Notes: a model not told the origin generated them from the letters alone. Counted from the first letter of the stretch, positions 35,991 to 46,157 are shown. The stretch: DNA of 64,000 nucleotides from Chroococcus sp. FPU101 (GCF_017312365.1 NZ_BLJI01000009.1:1-64000); one strand, 5' to 3'. Program-made: numbers and translations.

Positions 35991-37193
35991 ATGGGTCGCG
36001 CCAACAGAGTTGTATTAGCTTATTCGGGTGGAGTGGATACTACCGTTTGTATCCCCTACCTTAAGCAAGAATGGGGAGTAAACGAAGTTATTACTCTTGC
36101 TGCTGACTTAGGTCAAGGTGATGAACTAGGGCCAATTCAAGAGAAAGCCCTGAGAAGTGGTGCAATTGAATCTTTAGTAGCAGATGCTAAAGATACTTTT
36201 GTTAAAGATTATGCTTTTCCTGCAATTCGAGCTAATGCTTTATATGAAAATCGTTATCCTCTCTCTACTGCCTTGGCTCGTCCGTTGATTGCTAAATTGT
36301 TAGTTGATGCCGCCGAAAAATATGGTGCTGATGCGGTGGCTCACGGTTGTACTGGAAAAGGAAATGATCAAGTGCGCTTTGATGTAGGGATTATGGCACT
36401 CAATCCTAAAATTAAAGTATTAGCCCCTGCTCGTGAATGGGGGATGAGCCGAGAACAAACGATCGCTTATGGTGAACGATTTGGCTTAGAATCACCAGTC
36501 AAAAAATCTTCCCCTTTTAGTATTGATCGAAATCTTTTAGGCAGAAGTATCGAAGCGGGGCCACTCGAAGATCCGATGACGGAACCTCCTGAAGAAATCT
36601 ATCTGATGACCAAAGCGATCGCAGATACTCCCAATGAACCTGAATACGTCGATATCGGCTTCGAGAAAGGCTATCCTGTTAGTCTTAATGGTCAAACTCT
36701 TGATCCTGTTTCTCTGATTTCTCAACTTAATGAAATTACAGGGAAACATGGAGTAGGGCGACTGGATATGATTGAAAACCGTGTGGTAGGCATTAAATCA
36801 CGAGAAATTTACGAAGCACCTGCTTTACTCGTTCTCATTGATGCTCACCGTGACTTAGAAAGCTTAACTCTTATCGGTGATGTTACTCACTATAAACGAG
36901 GAATTGAGGAAACCTACGGACAATTAATTTATCAAGGACTTTGGTATAGTCCACTCAAAGAAGCTCTTGACGCTTTTATTGATAAAACCCAAGAACGAGT
37001 TACTGGAACCGTTCGCGTGAAGTTATTTAAAGGAACTTCTAAAGTAGTCGGACGTAAATCTGATTATTCAATTTATGAACCCGACTTAGCAACTTACGGT
37101 GAAGATGATCAATTTGATCACAGAGCAGCAGAAGGTTTTATCTATGTTTGGGGACTACCAACTAAGGTTTGGGCTTCCAAAACAAGAGGATAA
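35991..37193 (+). CDS. argG: Argininosuccinate synthase
   Basis: A 400-residue enzyme that joins citrulline and aspartate with ATP in arginine synthesis, feeding ArgH. The ATP-binding P-loop is [15 protein letters not shown] at residues 9-23, and the citrulline/aspartate sites [13 protein letters not shown] and [18 protein letters not shown] are present. The length is normal. The gene is alone between a decayed gene and a convergent acetyltransferase, and ends at a strong terminator. argH is 17 kb away on the opposite strand. P-II, also in the window, controls arginine synthesis through N-acetylglutamate kinase. Confidence 0.96.
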   Translation: MGRANRVVLAYSGGVDTTVCIPYLKQEWGVNEVITLAADLGQGDELGPIQEKALRSGAIESLVADAKDTFVKDYAFPAIRANALYENRYPLSTALARPLIAKLLVDAAEKYGADAVAHGCTGKGNDQVRFDVGIMALNPKIKVLAPAREWGMSREQTIAYGERFGLESPVKKSSPFSIDRNLLGRSIEAGPLEDPMTEPPEEIYLMTKAIADTPNEPEYVDIGFEKGYPVSLNGQTLDPVSLISQLNEITGKHGVGRLDMIENRVVGIKSREIYEAPALLVLIDAHRDLESLTLIGDVTHYKRGIEETYGQLIYQGLWYSPLKEALDAFIDKTQERVTGTVRVKLFKGTSKVVGRKSDYSIYEPDLATYGEDDQFDHRAAEGFIYVWGLPTKVWASKTRG

Positions 37194-37284
37194 TACAGTA
37201 AACAAGTAATTAGTCTAAAAAACTCAAAACTCTTAAATGGTTTACAACTTAAAAACATCAAATACTGATGACTGATAAGTGTAT

Positions 37285-37310
37285 GGGTTTGGTCGCCAAA
37301 CCCTTTTTTA
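37285..37310 (+). terminator. Terminator after argG
   Basis: GGGTTTGG at 37285-37292 pairs with CCAAACCC at 37296-37303 around a three-base loop, followed by TTTTTTA. This is a classic rho-independent terminator for argG. Its T-run merges with the end of the convergent GNAT gene, whose stop codon is at 37308. Confidence 0.85.
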
Positions 37311-37817
37311 TACTTTTTGGTCAATTCTAAAAAAAAGTAATGGTTTTTCATTAACATCTCTTCTTTCAACCAATTTCATGCCAAGTCTTTCAGCTAGTTT
37401 TCGAGATTCAAAGTTTGGTTCATCACAACTAGCCATCAAATATTTGTACCCAAGCTGCTTAAAACCATACTGAATTAAGTAACTGACTGCTTCTGTCGCG
37501 TATCCTTTTTTGGTCGCATTTGGTAACAGTGCATACAGTAATTGTGGCTGTGGTTCATCAAAAAAATACCAAAAACCGACAAAACCAATCAATTCATGTG
37601 TTGATTTCGTGTACATCAACCACAAGCCAAATTGCTGCTCATCAAAGTTTTTTTGACTAACATTTATAAATTCTTGAGCCTGTGCAAGTGATAAAATCTT
37701 GTCATCACAAAGGTACTTTCTCACAAATGGATCAACTAAAACCTCATGAAAAACATAAAGCTCGTTTTCTGTAACCGCTTTTAGTTGTAGTCTCTCAGTA
37801 TTTAAAGACAGATACAT
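37308..37817 (-). CDS. GNAT-family N-acetyltransferase (RimJ/RimL-like)
   Basis: A 169-residue acetyltransferase with the N-terminal strand TERLQLKAVTENELY and the acetyl-CoA pyrophosphate-binding region ATKKGYATEAVSYLIQY. The closing NFESRKLAERLGMK is typical of the RimJ/RimL group, which acetylates ribosomal protein N-termini or small amines. The substrate cannot be read from sequence. It lies between argG and pebA and follows pebA on the same strand after 65 bases, so a shared transcript is possible. Nothing links it to bilin synthesis. Confidence 0.85.
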   Translation of the reverse strand: MYLSLNTERLQLKAVTENELYVFHEVLVDPFVRKYLCDDKILSLAQAQEFINVSQKNFDEQQFGLWLMYTKSTHELIGFVGFWYFFDEPQPQLLYALLPNATKKGYATEAVSYLIQYGFKQLGYKYLMASCDEPNFESRKLAERLGMKLVERRDVNEKPLLFFRIDQKV

Positions 37818-37882
37818 TTCAAAGCATTCCTATTTTTGGGTTAATAGGTTAGTTCTTCTACAAGATTATCTTTATTTAATGC

Positions 37883-38620
37883 TTATTTTTTGCTTCCAGC
37901 AGGAACTGCTAAAGGTACAGCATCTTCAAACAAGAATTCATATAAGAATTTTTCTGACCATTCATGACCAAAATAGCTACTAAATAAGCCAGATGCGGGA
38001 TCGCGATCAGCACTATATTGATCGTAATCTTTTTGTGCTTTAACAATCCGTTGGATATCTTCAGGATCAGTATAAGGCGTTGCGTTTGCTAAAGTTTCCC
38101 AGTACAAACGTATGTATTCTTGATAGGCGGGAAATAAACGAGTAACTACTGTTTCAGCATCGGTTTTCGCAAAAAGGATATTTTTAGAGAAGTACTGATT
38201 AGCGTCATAGAACTTCATTTCTAAGTTTTGTGCTAATTCATTGTATTTATCTCGAATTACTCGCATTGGTTCGATATATTTTTCTAGATAAGCTTCATCC
38301 CTAAACAACGGCTGAAAATCGAGAACGACTAGAATTTTTTTCTGTCCGAAGGCTAAAAAGTCAATTCCCAAAAGAGGGATATCATACTGATGACTCGGAT
38401 AAATGACACTATTAAAAATTTGGGACATTTCCCCCGCATCAATATAGGTGTAGCGAATCTTGCGAAGTTCAGGACATTGATAACACCAACTTTTGATTGT
38501 TGCAGGGTTTCTACCGCGCTCACTGACTTGGTACTCTAATCCTGGGGGAATCGGACTACTTTGTAAATCAAAACGACCGAACAGTTCTTGCTCTAAAAAT
38601 TCCTGAAACGGCTGAAACAT
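37883..38620 (-). CDS. pebA: 15,16-dihydrobiliverdin:ferredoxin oxidoreductase
   Basis: A 245-residue ferredoxin-dependent bilin reductase (HY2 family) that reduces biliverdin to 15,16-dihydrobiliverdin, the first step to phycoerythrobilin. PebA features are IKSWCYQCPELRKIRYTYID, AGEMSQIFNSVIYPSHQYD with the active-site Asp, LLGIDFLAFGQKKILVVLDF, FYDANQYFS and DPASGLFSSYFGHEWSE. PcyA would have a different central region. The next enzyme, PebB, is normally encoded directly after pebA, but here an acetyltransferase gene follows instead. The promoter is shared divergently with proA. Confidence 0.82.
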   Translation of the reverse strand: MFQPFQEFLEQELFGRFDLQSSPIPPGLEYQVSERGRNPATIKSWCYQCPELRKIRYTYIDAGEMSQIFNSVIYPSHQYDIPLLGIDFLAFGQKKILVVLDFQPLFRDEAYLEKYIEPMRVIRDKYNELAQNLEMKFYDANQYFSKNILFAKTDAETVVTRLFPAYQEYIRLYWETLANATPYTDPEDIQRIVKAQKDYDQYSADRDPASGLFSSYFGHEWSEKFLYEFLFEDAVPLAVPAGSKK

Positions 38621-38833
38621 AGACTAAGCTGGGATACTAAAACTCTAGAACGAGGATAGATGAGAGCCTTTTACATCGTCTCATTTATGAGAAACTAATT
38701 AACATTTTGTAAAGTTGTCGGCGTTGCTTGATTCAGTCAAGACAATTGTAACTTTGGGATTGACAGAAACTTAGATAACGATCGCGCTCTATCTCCCTTA
38801 AAATAGAAAAGGCGATTGTTTACTTATCTTTAT

Positions 38834-40132
38834 ATGGTTACTACCTCCTTATCTTTAACTGAAATTGCTCGAAATACTCGGACTGCAGCACGTCAGTTAG
38901 CGACACTATCGACTGATGAATGCAATGCAGCTATAGAAGCGATCGCACAAGCTTTAGAATCCGCTACACCCGAAATTTTGATGGCAAATGAAGCCGATTG
39001 TCAAGCCGCACAACAAGAAAGTATTTCCCAAGCGTTATATGCTCGTTTGAAATTAAGTGCAACGAAACTCAAAGCAGGAATTGAAGGGGTCAGAGATGTT
39101 AAAAAACTGAGTGATCCAGTTGGAACAGTTCAAATACACCGAGAATTAGATACAGGATTGGTTTTAAAGCGAATTACTTGCTCTTTAGGTGTTTTAGGGG
39201 TTATTTTCGAGGCGCGTCCCGATGCACTGATTCAGATTACCAGTTTGGCAATTAAATCAGGTAATGGTGTGATTCTCAAAGCAGGAAAAGAAGCGACGAA
39301 AACGTGTCAAGCACTTGTATCAATTATTCATAAAGCGTTAGCCGAAACGAAAGTTCATCCTGATGTAGTGCAGTTACTCACCACACGGGAAGAAATACGA
39401 GCATTATTAGATTTAGATGAATATGTTGATTTGATTATTCCGAGAGGTTCTAATGCTTTTGTTCGCTATATTCAAAACAATACAAAAATACCAGTGTTAG
39501 GTCACGCCGATGGAATTTGTCACCTGTATATCGATCGCTCTGCTAATTTAGAAAAGGCTATTTCGATTACAGTCGATTCTAAAACACAATATCCCGCCGC
39601 GTGCAATGCTATTGAAACCTTACTGGTTCATCAAGATATTGCACCTGAGTTTTTACCCCTTGTTGCAGAAGCATTATTCTCGAAACAGGTAGAATTAAGA
39701 GGGGATGCAATGACACAAAAATTGATTCAAGTTTCAGCAGCAACCGAGGAAGATTGGTTAACCGAATATAGTGATCTGATTTTGTCGGTTAAGGTTGTAG
39801 AGTCATTAAACGAAGCGATCGCACATATCAATACTTACGGTTCAAAGCATACGGAAGCTATTGTTACAGAAGACGAACAAGCAGCAGAAATCTTTTGTAG
39901 TCAAGTCGATGCAGCAGGAGTTTTTCAAAATTGTTCGACACGCTTTGCAGATGGGTTTCGTTATGGGTTTGGTGCAGAAGTTGGTATTAGTACCCAAAAA
40001 ATGCCGCCGCGTGGCCCTGTTGGTTTAGAAGGTTTGGTAACGTACAAATATCAGCTTATCGGTGATGGGCATATTGTAGCGACCTATGCGGGTGATGATG
40101 CAAAACCGTTTACACATAAAGATTTAGGGTAA
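38834..40132 (+). CDS. proA: Gamma-glutamyl phosphate reductase
   Basis: A 432-residue enzyme of the aldehyde-dehydrogenase superfamily that makes glutamate-5-semialdehyde for proline synthesis. The catalytic Cys is in [18 protein letters not shown]; other signatures are [15 protein letters not shown] and [16 protein letters not shown] place the start at ATG 38834, as the TTG at 38816 adds six residues with no support. The gene is divergent from pebA and followed by about 500 bases without a gene. proB is not in the window. Confidence 0.94.
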   Translation: MVTTSLSLTEIARNTRTAARQLATLSTDECNAAIEAIAQALESATPEILMANEADCQAAQQESISQALYARLKLSATKLKAGIEGVRDVKKLSDPVGTVQIHRELDTGLVLKRITCSLGVLGVIFEARPDALIQITSLAIKSGNGVILKAGKEATKTCQALVSIIHKALAETKVHPDVVQLLTTREEIRALLDLDEYVDLIIPRGSNAFVRYIQNNTKIPVLGHADGICHLYIDRSANLEKAISITVDSKTQYPAACNAIETLLVHQDIAPEFLPLVAEALFSKQVELRGDAMTQKLIQVSAATEEDWLTEYSDLILSVKVVESLNEAIAHINTYGSKHTEAIVTEDEQAAEIFCSQVDAAGVFQNCSTRFADGFRYGFGAEVGISTQKMPPRGPVGLEGLVTYKYQLIGDGHIVATYAGDDAKPFTHKDLG

Positions 40133-40659
40133 ATCAGTATTTAGAAAAATAATACTTTTGCAAAATAGTATATTTTTACTGAGATAAACTACAGTAATTT
40201 GAAATAGCGATACGCTAGTTGAAAATATTATAAAAAAGTTGTTGATTTTAAAATAAACTGCTATTCTTGATCAAGTTGATTGTTTTAAAATCCTAACTTT
40301 GTTGAAGTAATCTAGTCTTACTAAAAGTATGTTTTATTAGATATTACTTCTCAAACACGCTTGCTTGATATGGTTTGTAGAAATTTAACGGAAAATAATT
40401 CGATATTTTTCAAATGAGTATTGAGTTAATAGAATTACTTAGATTTGGAAAAATTAATTATTTTCTTTCCAATGAAAACTTTGTTGTTCATTTTCAAGTG
40501 TTTTTCATCATGTTTTCTTTGGAATTCCTACAAATATTTTATCCAAAACCATTCAAAAAGCATTATTTACTTGTGTAAATAGTGTGTTAGTAACGTGTTA
40601 GTAACGTGTGTGGAACCTTGCTTGCCCCATCAATTAATCTAAACATAGGAGATGAAATA
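40133..40659. other. Intergenic region upstream of the FG-GAP gene
   Basis: About 530 very AT-rich bases with no gene. Near its end is a perfect tandem copy of GTGTTAGTAAC at 40584-40594 and 40595-40605, partly repeated again (GTGTG), 55 bases before the next start codon. The region should hold the promoter of the large repeat protein. Confidence 0.55.
40584..40605. repeat. 11-bp direct repeat, possible operator
   Basis: Two identical 11-base units GTGTTAGTAAC stand head to tail, so they lie on the same face of the helix, one turn apart. They lie 55-76 bases before the start of the FG-GAP protein. A regulatory role is inferred from position only. Confidence 0.7.
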
Positions 40660-43536
40660 ATGACTTTTCCAGCAGTTTTTCAACTGTCGAGCCTTAATGG
40701 AACAAACGGCTTTATTATTAATGGAATTAATCCAAATGACGAGTCGGGCTTTTCCGTGAGCAATGCAGGGGATGTCAACGGTGATGGATTTGATGACCTT
40801 CTCATCGGCGCACCAGAATCCAATGTCAACGGCGGTAATTCTGGACAAAGCTATGTGATATTTGGTAAGAGTGGCGGTTTTGGTACTAATTTTAACCTTT
40901 CAAGTCTCAACGGTAGCAACGGCTTTGCGATTAATGGGATTGATTTTGGTGACTATTCAGGTCGGTCGGTGAGCAGTGCAGGAGATGTTAACGGCGATGG
41001 TTTCGATGACATCATTATCGGCGCACATCGTGCTAGCTCCACTAACGTTGATGCGGGACAAAGCTATGTGGTTTTTGGTAAGAGTGGCGGCTTTACGGCT
41101 AATTTTAACCTGTCGGGTCTTAACGGTAGCAACGGTTTTGCCATTAATGGGATTAATATAGGTGACATTTCAGGCTATTCTGTGAGTGGCGCGGGAGATG
41201 TCAACGGCGATGGCTTTGATGACCTGATTATTGGTGCATTTGACTCAAACGTCAATGGCACTGAAACGGGACAAAGCTATGTGGTGTTTGGTAAGAGTGG
41301 CGGTTTTAGTGCTAATCTTAACCTTTCAAGTCTCAACGGTAGCAACGGCTTTGCCATTAATGGGATTAATCCTAATGACTATTCAGGCGTTTCTGTTAGT
41401 AATGCAGGGGATGTCAACGGCGATGGCTTTGATGACCTCATTATTGGTGCTGATGGTGCTGACCCCAATAGTAGTCGTTCGGGACAAAGCTATGTAGTGT
41501 TTGGTAAAAGTGGCGGTTTTAGTGCCAGTCTTAATCTTTCGACTCTAAACGGAACCAACGGCTTTGCTATTAATGGAATTGGTCAAAATGACTTTTCAGG
41601 CGGTTCTGTCAGCAGTGCAGGGGATGTCAACGGTGATGGGTTTGATGACATTATCATCGGTGCCTATTCGGCAGATCCCAATAGCGTTACTGGTGCAGGT
41701 CAAAGCTATGTGGTGTTTGGCAAAAGTGGCGGTTTTGGGGCCAGTCTGAACCTTTCAACTCTTAACGGAACAAATGGCTTTGCGATTAATGGAATTAATT
41801 CTTTAGACCGTTCTGGCGTTTCTGTGAGCAGTGCGGGTGATGTTAATGGCGATGGGTTTGATGACCTAATTATTGGTGCACTTCGTGCCGACCCCAATGG
41901 TGCCAGTTCAGGACAGAGTTATGTGGTTTTTGGTAAGAGTGGTGGCTTTAGTGCGAGTCTGAATCTTTCAAGTCTTAACGGAACAAATGGCTTTGCGATT
42001 AATGGGATTAATGGGACTGACTATTCAGGTAGGTCTGTGAGCAGTGCGGGTGATGTTAACGGTGATGGTTTTGATGACCTGATTATTGGCGCTTGGTCTG
42101 CCGACCCTAATGGCACTCAATCTGGACAAAGTTATGTCATTTTTGGACGGAGTACGGGAACAACTTTACCAAGTATTACTCTTGCGGTTTCTCCTACAAG
42201 TGTGACCGAAAATGGTACCGCTAATCTGATTTATACTTTTACTCGTAACGGTTCTCTGACTTCACCTTTAACGGTCAATTATACGATTTCTGGAACAGCC
42301 ACTAGAGGAACTGACTACGCTAATATTGGGACAAGCGTCACTTTTGCTGCTAACTCTAGCACCACGACGGTTACCGTTAACCCAACAGGCGATACAACGG
42401 TTGAACCCAATGAGACTGTTATTTTGACTTTAGCTAATGGGACTGGATACACGATCGGTACTACAACACCAGTAACGGGAACCATTCTTAATGATGATAC
42501 GCGCATTGCTCTGGCTGTATCTCCTGCTTCTGTTACCGAAGATGGTACAGCTAACCTCATTTATACCTTTACCCGTACAGGTGTTCTCACCAATCCTCTG
42601 ACTGTAAACTATGGGATTACAGGAACAGCCACTAGAGGCACCGACTACGCTAATATTGGCACCAGTGTAACTTTTGCCGCTAATTCTAGTACTGCTAGAG
42701 TGACTGTTAATCCGACAGCCGATACAACGGTTGAATCTAATGAGACTGTTATTTTGACTCTAGCCAATGGCACAGGATACACCATCGGTACCACAACACC
42801 AGTAACGGGAACAATTCTTAATGATGATTCGACAACCTTACCGCGTATTACTTTAGCTGTCTCTCCTGCAAGTGTTACAGAAAATGGTACCGCTAACCTG
42901 ATTTATACCTTTACTCGTACTGGTTCTCTGACTAATTCACTAACGGTGAACTACACTATTGGGGGAACAGCAACTAGAGGAACCGACTACGCTAATATTG
43001 GGACAAGCGTCACCTTTGCGGCTAATAGTGCAACGGCTAGAGTTACCGTTAACCCGACTGGCGATACAATTGTAGAAGCCAATGAAACGGTAGCCCTTAC
43101 TCTTGCTAGTAGTACTAGATATACTATTGGTACTACAGGTGCAGTTAGAGGAACCATTCTTAATGATGATCCTGCATCTAGTTTCATAGCAACTAACAGT
43201 AATGATGTTCTAACAGGTAGCACAAGTGCTGATTCTTTAATTTTCTCTAATCCCTATGATAGAAACGCTCGTATTACTGATTTTACGCCAGATGATGATC
43301 TAATTGTCGTTTCTGCTTCGGGTTTTGGTGGTGGACTAACGCAAGGTGAGCTTTTTTCCTCTGAAGAATTTATCATTGGTACATCGGCTACTACTGCTAC
43401 TCAGCGTTTTATCTATAATGATGCGACGGGTGCTTTGTTGTTTGACGCAGAGGGAACGGGTATGGCAGCAGCGATACAGTTTGCGACTCTAAGTGCGGGT
43501 TTAGCTTTGACTCACGAAGATATTTTCGTCAGTTAA
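40660..43536 (+). CDS. FG-GAP/Calx-beta repeat protein, probable type I secreted
   Basis: A 958-residue protein of three parts. Seven FG-GAP (integrin-alpha beta-propeller) repeats of 71 residues fill 1-500, each with a calcium loop of the form DVNGDGFDD. Three Calx-beta domains (SVTENGTANLIYTFTR) follow at about 505-840. The C-terminal 120 residues (DVLTGSTSADSLIFS, DDDLIVVSASGFG, ending LTHEDIFVS) resemble the type I secretion end domain of cyanobacterial haemolysin-like proteins, and there is no N-terminal signal. The start is ATG 40660 behind TAGGAG; the frame could extend to 40606. A cell-surface or adhesion role is likely but unproved. It ends at a hairpin. Confidence 0.88.
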   Translation: MTFPAVFQLSSLNGTNGFIINGINPNDESGFSVSNAGDVNGDGFDDLLIGAPESNVNGGNSGQSYVIFGKSGGFGTNFNLSSLNGSNGFAINGIDFGDYSGRSVSSAGDVNGDGFDDIIIGAHRASSTNVDAGQSYVVFGKSGGFTANFNLSGLNGSNGFAINGINIGDISGYSVSGAGDVNGDGFDDLIIGAFDSNVNGTETGQSYVVFGKSGGFSANLNLSSLNGSNGFAINGINPNDYSGVSVSNAGDVNGDGFDDLIIGADGADPNSSRSGQSYVVFGKSGGFSASLNLSTLNGTNGFAINGIGQNDFSGGSVSSAGDVNGDGFDDIIIGAYSADPNSVTGAGQSYVVFGKSGGFGASLNLSTLNGTNGFAINGINSLDRSGVSVSSAGDVNGDGFDDLIIGALRADPNGASSGQSYVVFGKSGGFSASLNLSSLNGTNGFAINGINGTDYSGRSVSSAGDVNGDGFDDLIIGAWSADPNGTQSGQSYVIFGRSTGTTLPSITLAVSPTSVTENGTANLIYTFTRNGSLTSPLTVNYTISGTATRGTDYANIGTSVTFAANSSTTTVTVNPTGDTTVEPNETVILTLANGTGYTIGTTTPVTGTILNDDTRIALAVSPASVTEDGTANLIYTFTRTGVLTNPLTVNYGITGTATRGTDYANIGTSVTFAANSSTARVTVNPTADTTVESNETVILTLANGTGYTIGTTTPVTGTILNDDSTTLPRITLAVSPASVTENGTANLIYTFTRTGSLTNSLTVNYTIGGTATRGTDYANIGTSVTFAANSATARVTVNPTGDTIVEANETVALTLASSTRYTIGTTGAVRGTILNDDPASSFIATNSNDVLTGSTSADSLIFSNPYDRNARITDFTPDDDLIVVSASGFGGGLTQGELFSSEEFIIGTSATTATQRFIYNDATGALLFDAEGTGMAAAIQFATLSAGLALTHEDIFVS
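40690..42140. repeat. 213-bp tandem repeats (FG-GAP coding)
   Basis: The codon for the first Asp of DVNGDGFDD falls at 40771, 40984, 41197, 41410, 41623, 41839 and 42052, giving a period of 213 bases with one 216-base unit. Neighbouring units are close to identical in parts, suggesting recent duplication or gene conversion. Confidence 0.9.
42175..43165. repeat. About 330-bp tandem repeats (Calx-beta coding)
   Basis: Three units encode Calx-beta domains, each beginning near LAVSP(T/A)SVTE at about 42180, 42505 and 42850. Their DNA is strongly similar throughout, including the run TATACGATTT-type and GCTAATATTGG segments, and the unit size is about 330 bases. Confidence 0.75.
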
Positions 43537-43550
43537 TTGTGTGATGGATG

Positions 43551-43579
43551 GTAGAGACGCAATATAAACTCGTCTCTAC
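43551..43579. terminator. GAGACG hairpin after the FG-GAP gene
   Basis: GTAGAGACG at 43551-43559 pairs with CGTCTCTAC at 43571-43579, a nine-base perfect stem between two convergent genes. It lacks a long T-run and belongs to the same family as the hairpins at 24278 and 62283. Confidence 0.7.
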
Positions 43580-43606
43580 ATTCATTTCACGGTAGAAAAC
43601 CATTGA

Positions 43607-45316
43607 TTATTTATTTTTCTTGGCTTTGGCTTTTTCTTGCTCTTTAGCTTTTTTCGCGGTGGCTTTAGCTTGTTGTTCGGCGATTAATTTGGCTTGACGG
43701 GCTTTTTCTTTTTCTTCCTCGATTTTTCTTAAGTAATAATCATAATCTCCGTTATACACTCGTAATTCACCATCTCGAATTTCAACAATTTTATTAGCGA
43801 CCTGGGAGATAAAATAGCGATCGTGTGAAACAATTAACACCGTACCATCATAGTTTTGCAAAGCTTCCTCTAACATCTCTTTAGCAGGAATATCTAGATG
43901 ATTCGTCGGTTCATCGAGTATTAAAAGATTAGCAGGTTGAAGAAGCATTTTAGCCAAAGCAAGACGGGCTTTTTCTCCACCACTCAAGGCAGCTACGTTT
44001 TTAAATGCGGTATCCCCACTAAATAAAAATTGTCCGAGAAGGGTACGAACTTCTTCATTTTTCCAGTCGGGTACTTCATCATGTATTGTATCCATAACCG
44101 ATTTATCGAGATCGAGAGCTTCGGCTTGATTTTGCTCAAAATAAGCAGGAATAACGTTATGGTTCCCTAATTTGACCTTTCCTTCTGTGGGGTTCTCCAT
44201 GCCCATAATAAAGCGTAGTAAAGTCGATTTACCTGCTCCGTTGGGCCCAAGAAAGGCAATACGATCGCCCCGTTCAATTAATAATTCTGCACCTAAGAAT
44301 AAAATTTTGTCTTCGTAGGTATGAGTTAAATCTTTGATGATTACTACTTCTCTGCCGCTACGAGGTGCGGGAAGAAACTGAAAGCGGAGGGCCTTCAAAT
44401 TATTGACTGGAGCCTCGATACGCTCAATTTTCTCCAGTTGTTTTTCGCGACTTTTGGCTTGAGTACTACGAGTCGCACTGGCACGGAAACGATCTACAAA
44501 TTGCTGTTGACGTTCAATTTCTAGCTGTTGACGTTCGTAGGCACTCAGTTGCATCTCGCGGTTGAGGGCTTTTTGTTCTAGATATGAGGAATAGTTACCC
44601 AGATAAGTTGTTGATACTCCGCGTTCTGTTTCAACAATTTGGGTACACAGACGATCTAAAAATTCTCGATCGTGTGACACTATAACCATTGGTGTCGTTA
44701 AACTTTTCAGATAGTTTTCGAGCCATTCAATGGTTTCTAAGTCTAGATGGTTAGTGGGTTCGTCGAGTAATAATAAATCTGGTGCTTGTAGTAAGATTTT
44801 TCCTAAACTCATTCGCATTTGCCAACCACCGCTAAAGGCACTCACCAAAGCGTCGCCGTCTTCTGGTGTAAATCCCATTACTGGTAAAATCTTTTCTATA
44901 CGCGCTTCTAAATTATAGCCGTCTAGTGCTTCAAACTGACGTTGTAGTTTATCGAGTTGGTGAATGAGTTGATCTAATTCATCCCCTGTCGCGTTTTCCA
45001 TTTGGTGATGTACAAAGGATAATTTTTGCTGAATTTCGTTGGCTTCCGTAAAAACTGTCCAAAATTCCTCTCTAACAGTGCGAGTCTGTTCGACTTCAAA
45101 TTCTTGGGTTAAGTAACCGATATGAAGGGATGCGGGGCGAATGACTTCTCCTGTTGTGGGGTTTTCTTTACCCATAATGATCTTAAGTTGGGTGGTTTTG
45201 CCTGCACCATTAACTCCAACTAAGCCAATGCGATCGCCTGATTTCACTTCCCATGTTACATTTTTAAGAAGCTCACCTGTAGAATACGTTTTACTAATTT
45301 GTTCGAGTCGTAGCAT
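43607..45316 (-). CDS. ABC-F family ATPase
   Basis: A 569-residue soluble protein with two ATP-binding domains and no membrane segments. Walker A motifs are GVNGAGKTT and GPNGAGKST, signatures SGGWQMR and LSGGEKARLALAKML, with Walker B in LLDEPTNHLD twice. A charged coiled linker lies between, and a Lys/Ala-rich coiled coil closes the chain. ABC-F proteins act on the ribosome in translation or antibiotic protection; this one looks like the Uup/EttA/YdiF kind. It begins one base after the M28 peptidase gene, so the two are probably co-transcribed. It is convergent with the FG-GAP gene. Confidence 0.92.
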   Translation of the reverse strand: MLRLEQISKTYSTGELLKNVTWEVKSGDRIGLVGVNGAGKTTQLKIIMGKENPTTGEVIRPASLHIGYLTQEFEVEQTRTVREEFWTVFTEANEIQQKLSFVHHQMENATGDELDQLIHQLDKLQRQFEALDGYNLEARIEKILPVMGFTPEDGDALVSAFSGGWQMRMSLGKILLQAPDLLLLDEPTNHLDLETIEWLENYLKSLTTPMVIVSHDREFLDRLCTQIVETERGVSTTYLGNYSSYLEQKALNREMQLSAYERQQLEIERQQQFVDRFRASATRSTQAKSREKQLEKIERIEAPVNNLKALRFQFLPAPRSGREVVIIKDLTHTYEDKILFLGAELLIERGDRIAFLGPNGAGKSTLLRFIMGMENPTEGKVKLGNHNVIPAYFEQNQAEALDLDKSVMDTIHDEVPDWKNEEVRTLLGQFLFSGDTAFKNVAALSGGEKARLALAKMLLQPANLLILDEPTNHLDIPAKEMLEEALQNYDGTVLIVSHDRYFISQVANKIVEIRDGELRVYNGDYDYYLRKIEEEKEKARQAKLIAEQQAKATAKKAKEQEKAKAKKNK

Positions 45317-45317
45317 A

Positions 45318-46157
45318 TTATAAAGACTGAATGGCTAGGGCTAAACCTTGACAAACCTGAGTCAAAAAATCTAAGTCTAAGGTGTCTAAAGTATCTTGGG
45401 CTGAATGATAATAAGGATTTCGCATATTTGCTGTATCCGTGACCATGATAGCATTGTATCCAACATCCCAAAAAGGTACATGATCACTGCGTCTGGTATC
45501 AGGAATGGGATAACCTTTTAATGGGACGGGTAACCATTCACAGGGTACGGTTTGACGTATATTTTGACTGAGTTTTCTTAAATCTGGCGTGGCTTCGATA
45601 TTGCCAACGAGTGCGATAAAATTTCCTGTAGAGGGGTAAAAGTATTTTAATCCTGCGGGATATCGTTGAGAATTCGGGCGATGATCACAGTAACCGAGCA
45701 TTTCTAGGGAAAACATCAGACGTATGGCTTGTTTTTGTTCTTTAATTTGTTTAGCATAGGCTTTACTGCCTAAAAGTCCATATTCTTCTAGATCAAAAGC
45801 GATAAACTGAAGAGGATATTTTTGAAGAGGATGTTCACTAAAAATTCTGGCTAGTTCTAATAATACTGCAACCCCCGAACCATTATCATCGGCACCCACA
45901 GAACCAGGTACGGTGTCATAATGTGCGCCAATTATAATCGTAGGCTCAGACAGGTTAGGATTTAATTTTAAGACAATATTTTCAAATGATTTCCCTTTGA
46001 TTTCAAATGGATGACTTTCGACTTGTCCAAGATGGCTCAATTCTTGACGGATATATTCTTTAATAAAGAAATGTCCGCCATTCGCTAGATAAGGATCTCT
46101 TTCTCGGATAATTTGATTTAAGTGATTAATTAGATTTTGTTTAATGATTTCTGACAT
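45318..46157 (-). CDS. M28-family zinc peptidase
   Basis: A 279-residue aminopeptidase-like protein of the M28 family with no signal peptide. The zinc ligands are visible: His-Asp in IGAHYDTVPGSVGADDNGSG, the following Asp, the Glu pair in FDLEEYGLLGSKAYAK, the third Asp in RRSDHVPFW and the final His in YYHSAQDT. Substrate unknown; the family includes aminopeptidases and glutaminyl cyclases. It is tightly linked to the ABC-F gene (one-base gap) and 54 bases behind a coiled-coil protein gene. Confidence 0.9.
   Translation of the reverse strand: MSEIIKQNLINHLNQIIRERDPYLANGGHFFIKEYIRQELSHLGQVESHPFEIKGKSFENIVLKLNPNLSEPTIIIGAHYDTVPGSVGADDNGSGVAVLLELARIFSEHPLQKYPLQFIAFDLEEYGLLGSKAYAKQIKEQKQAIRLMFSLEMLGYCDHRPNSQRYPAGLKYFYPSTGNFIALVGNIEATPDLRKLSQNIRQTVPCEWLPVPLKGYPIPDTRRSDHVPFWDVGYNAIMVTDTANMRNPYYHSAQDTLDTLDLDFLTQVCQGLALAIQSL

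Noticed and set aside
35822-36004. 60-codon minus-strand frame
   Set aside because: It overlaps the argG start and has no recognisable product.
40690-42140. CRISPR-like regular spacing
   Set aside because: The repeats are long, in frame and encode FG-GAP blades, not short repeats with unique spacers.
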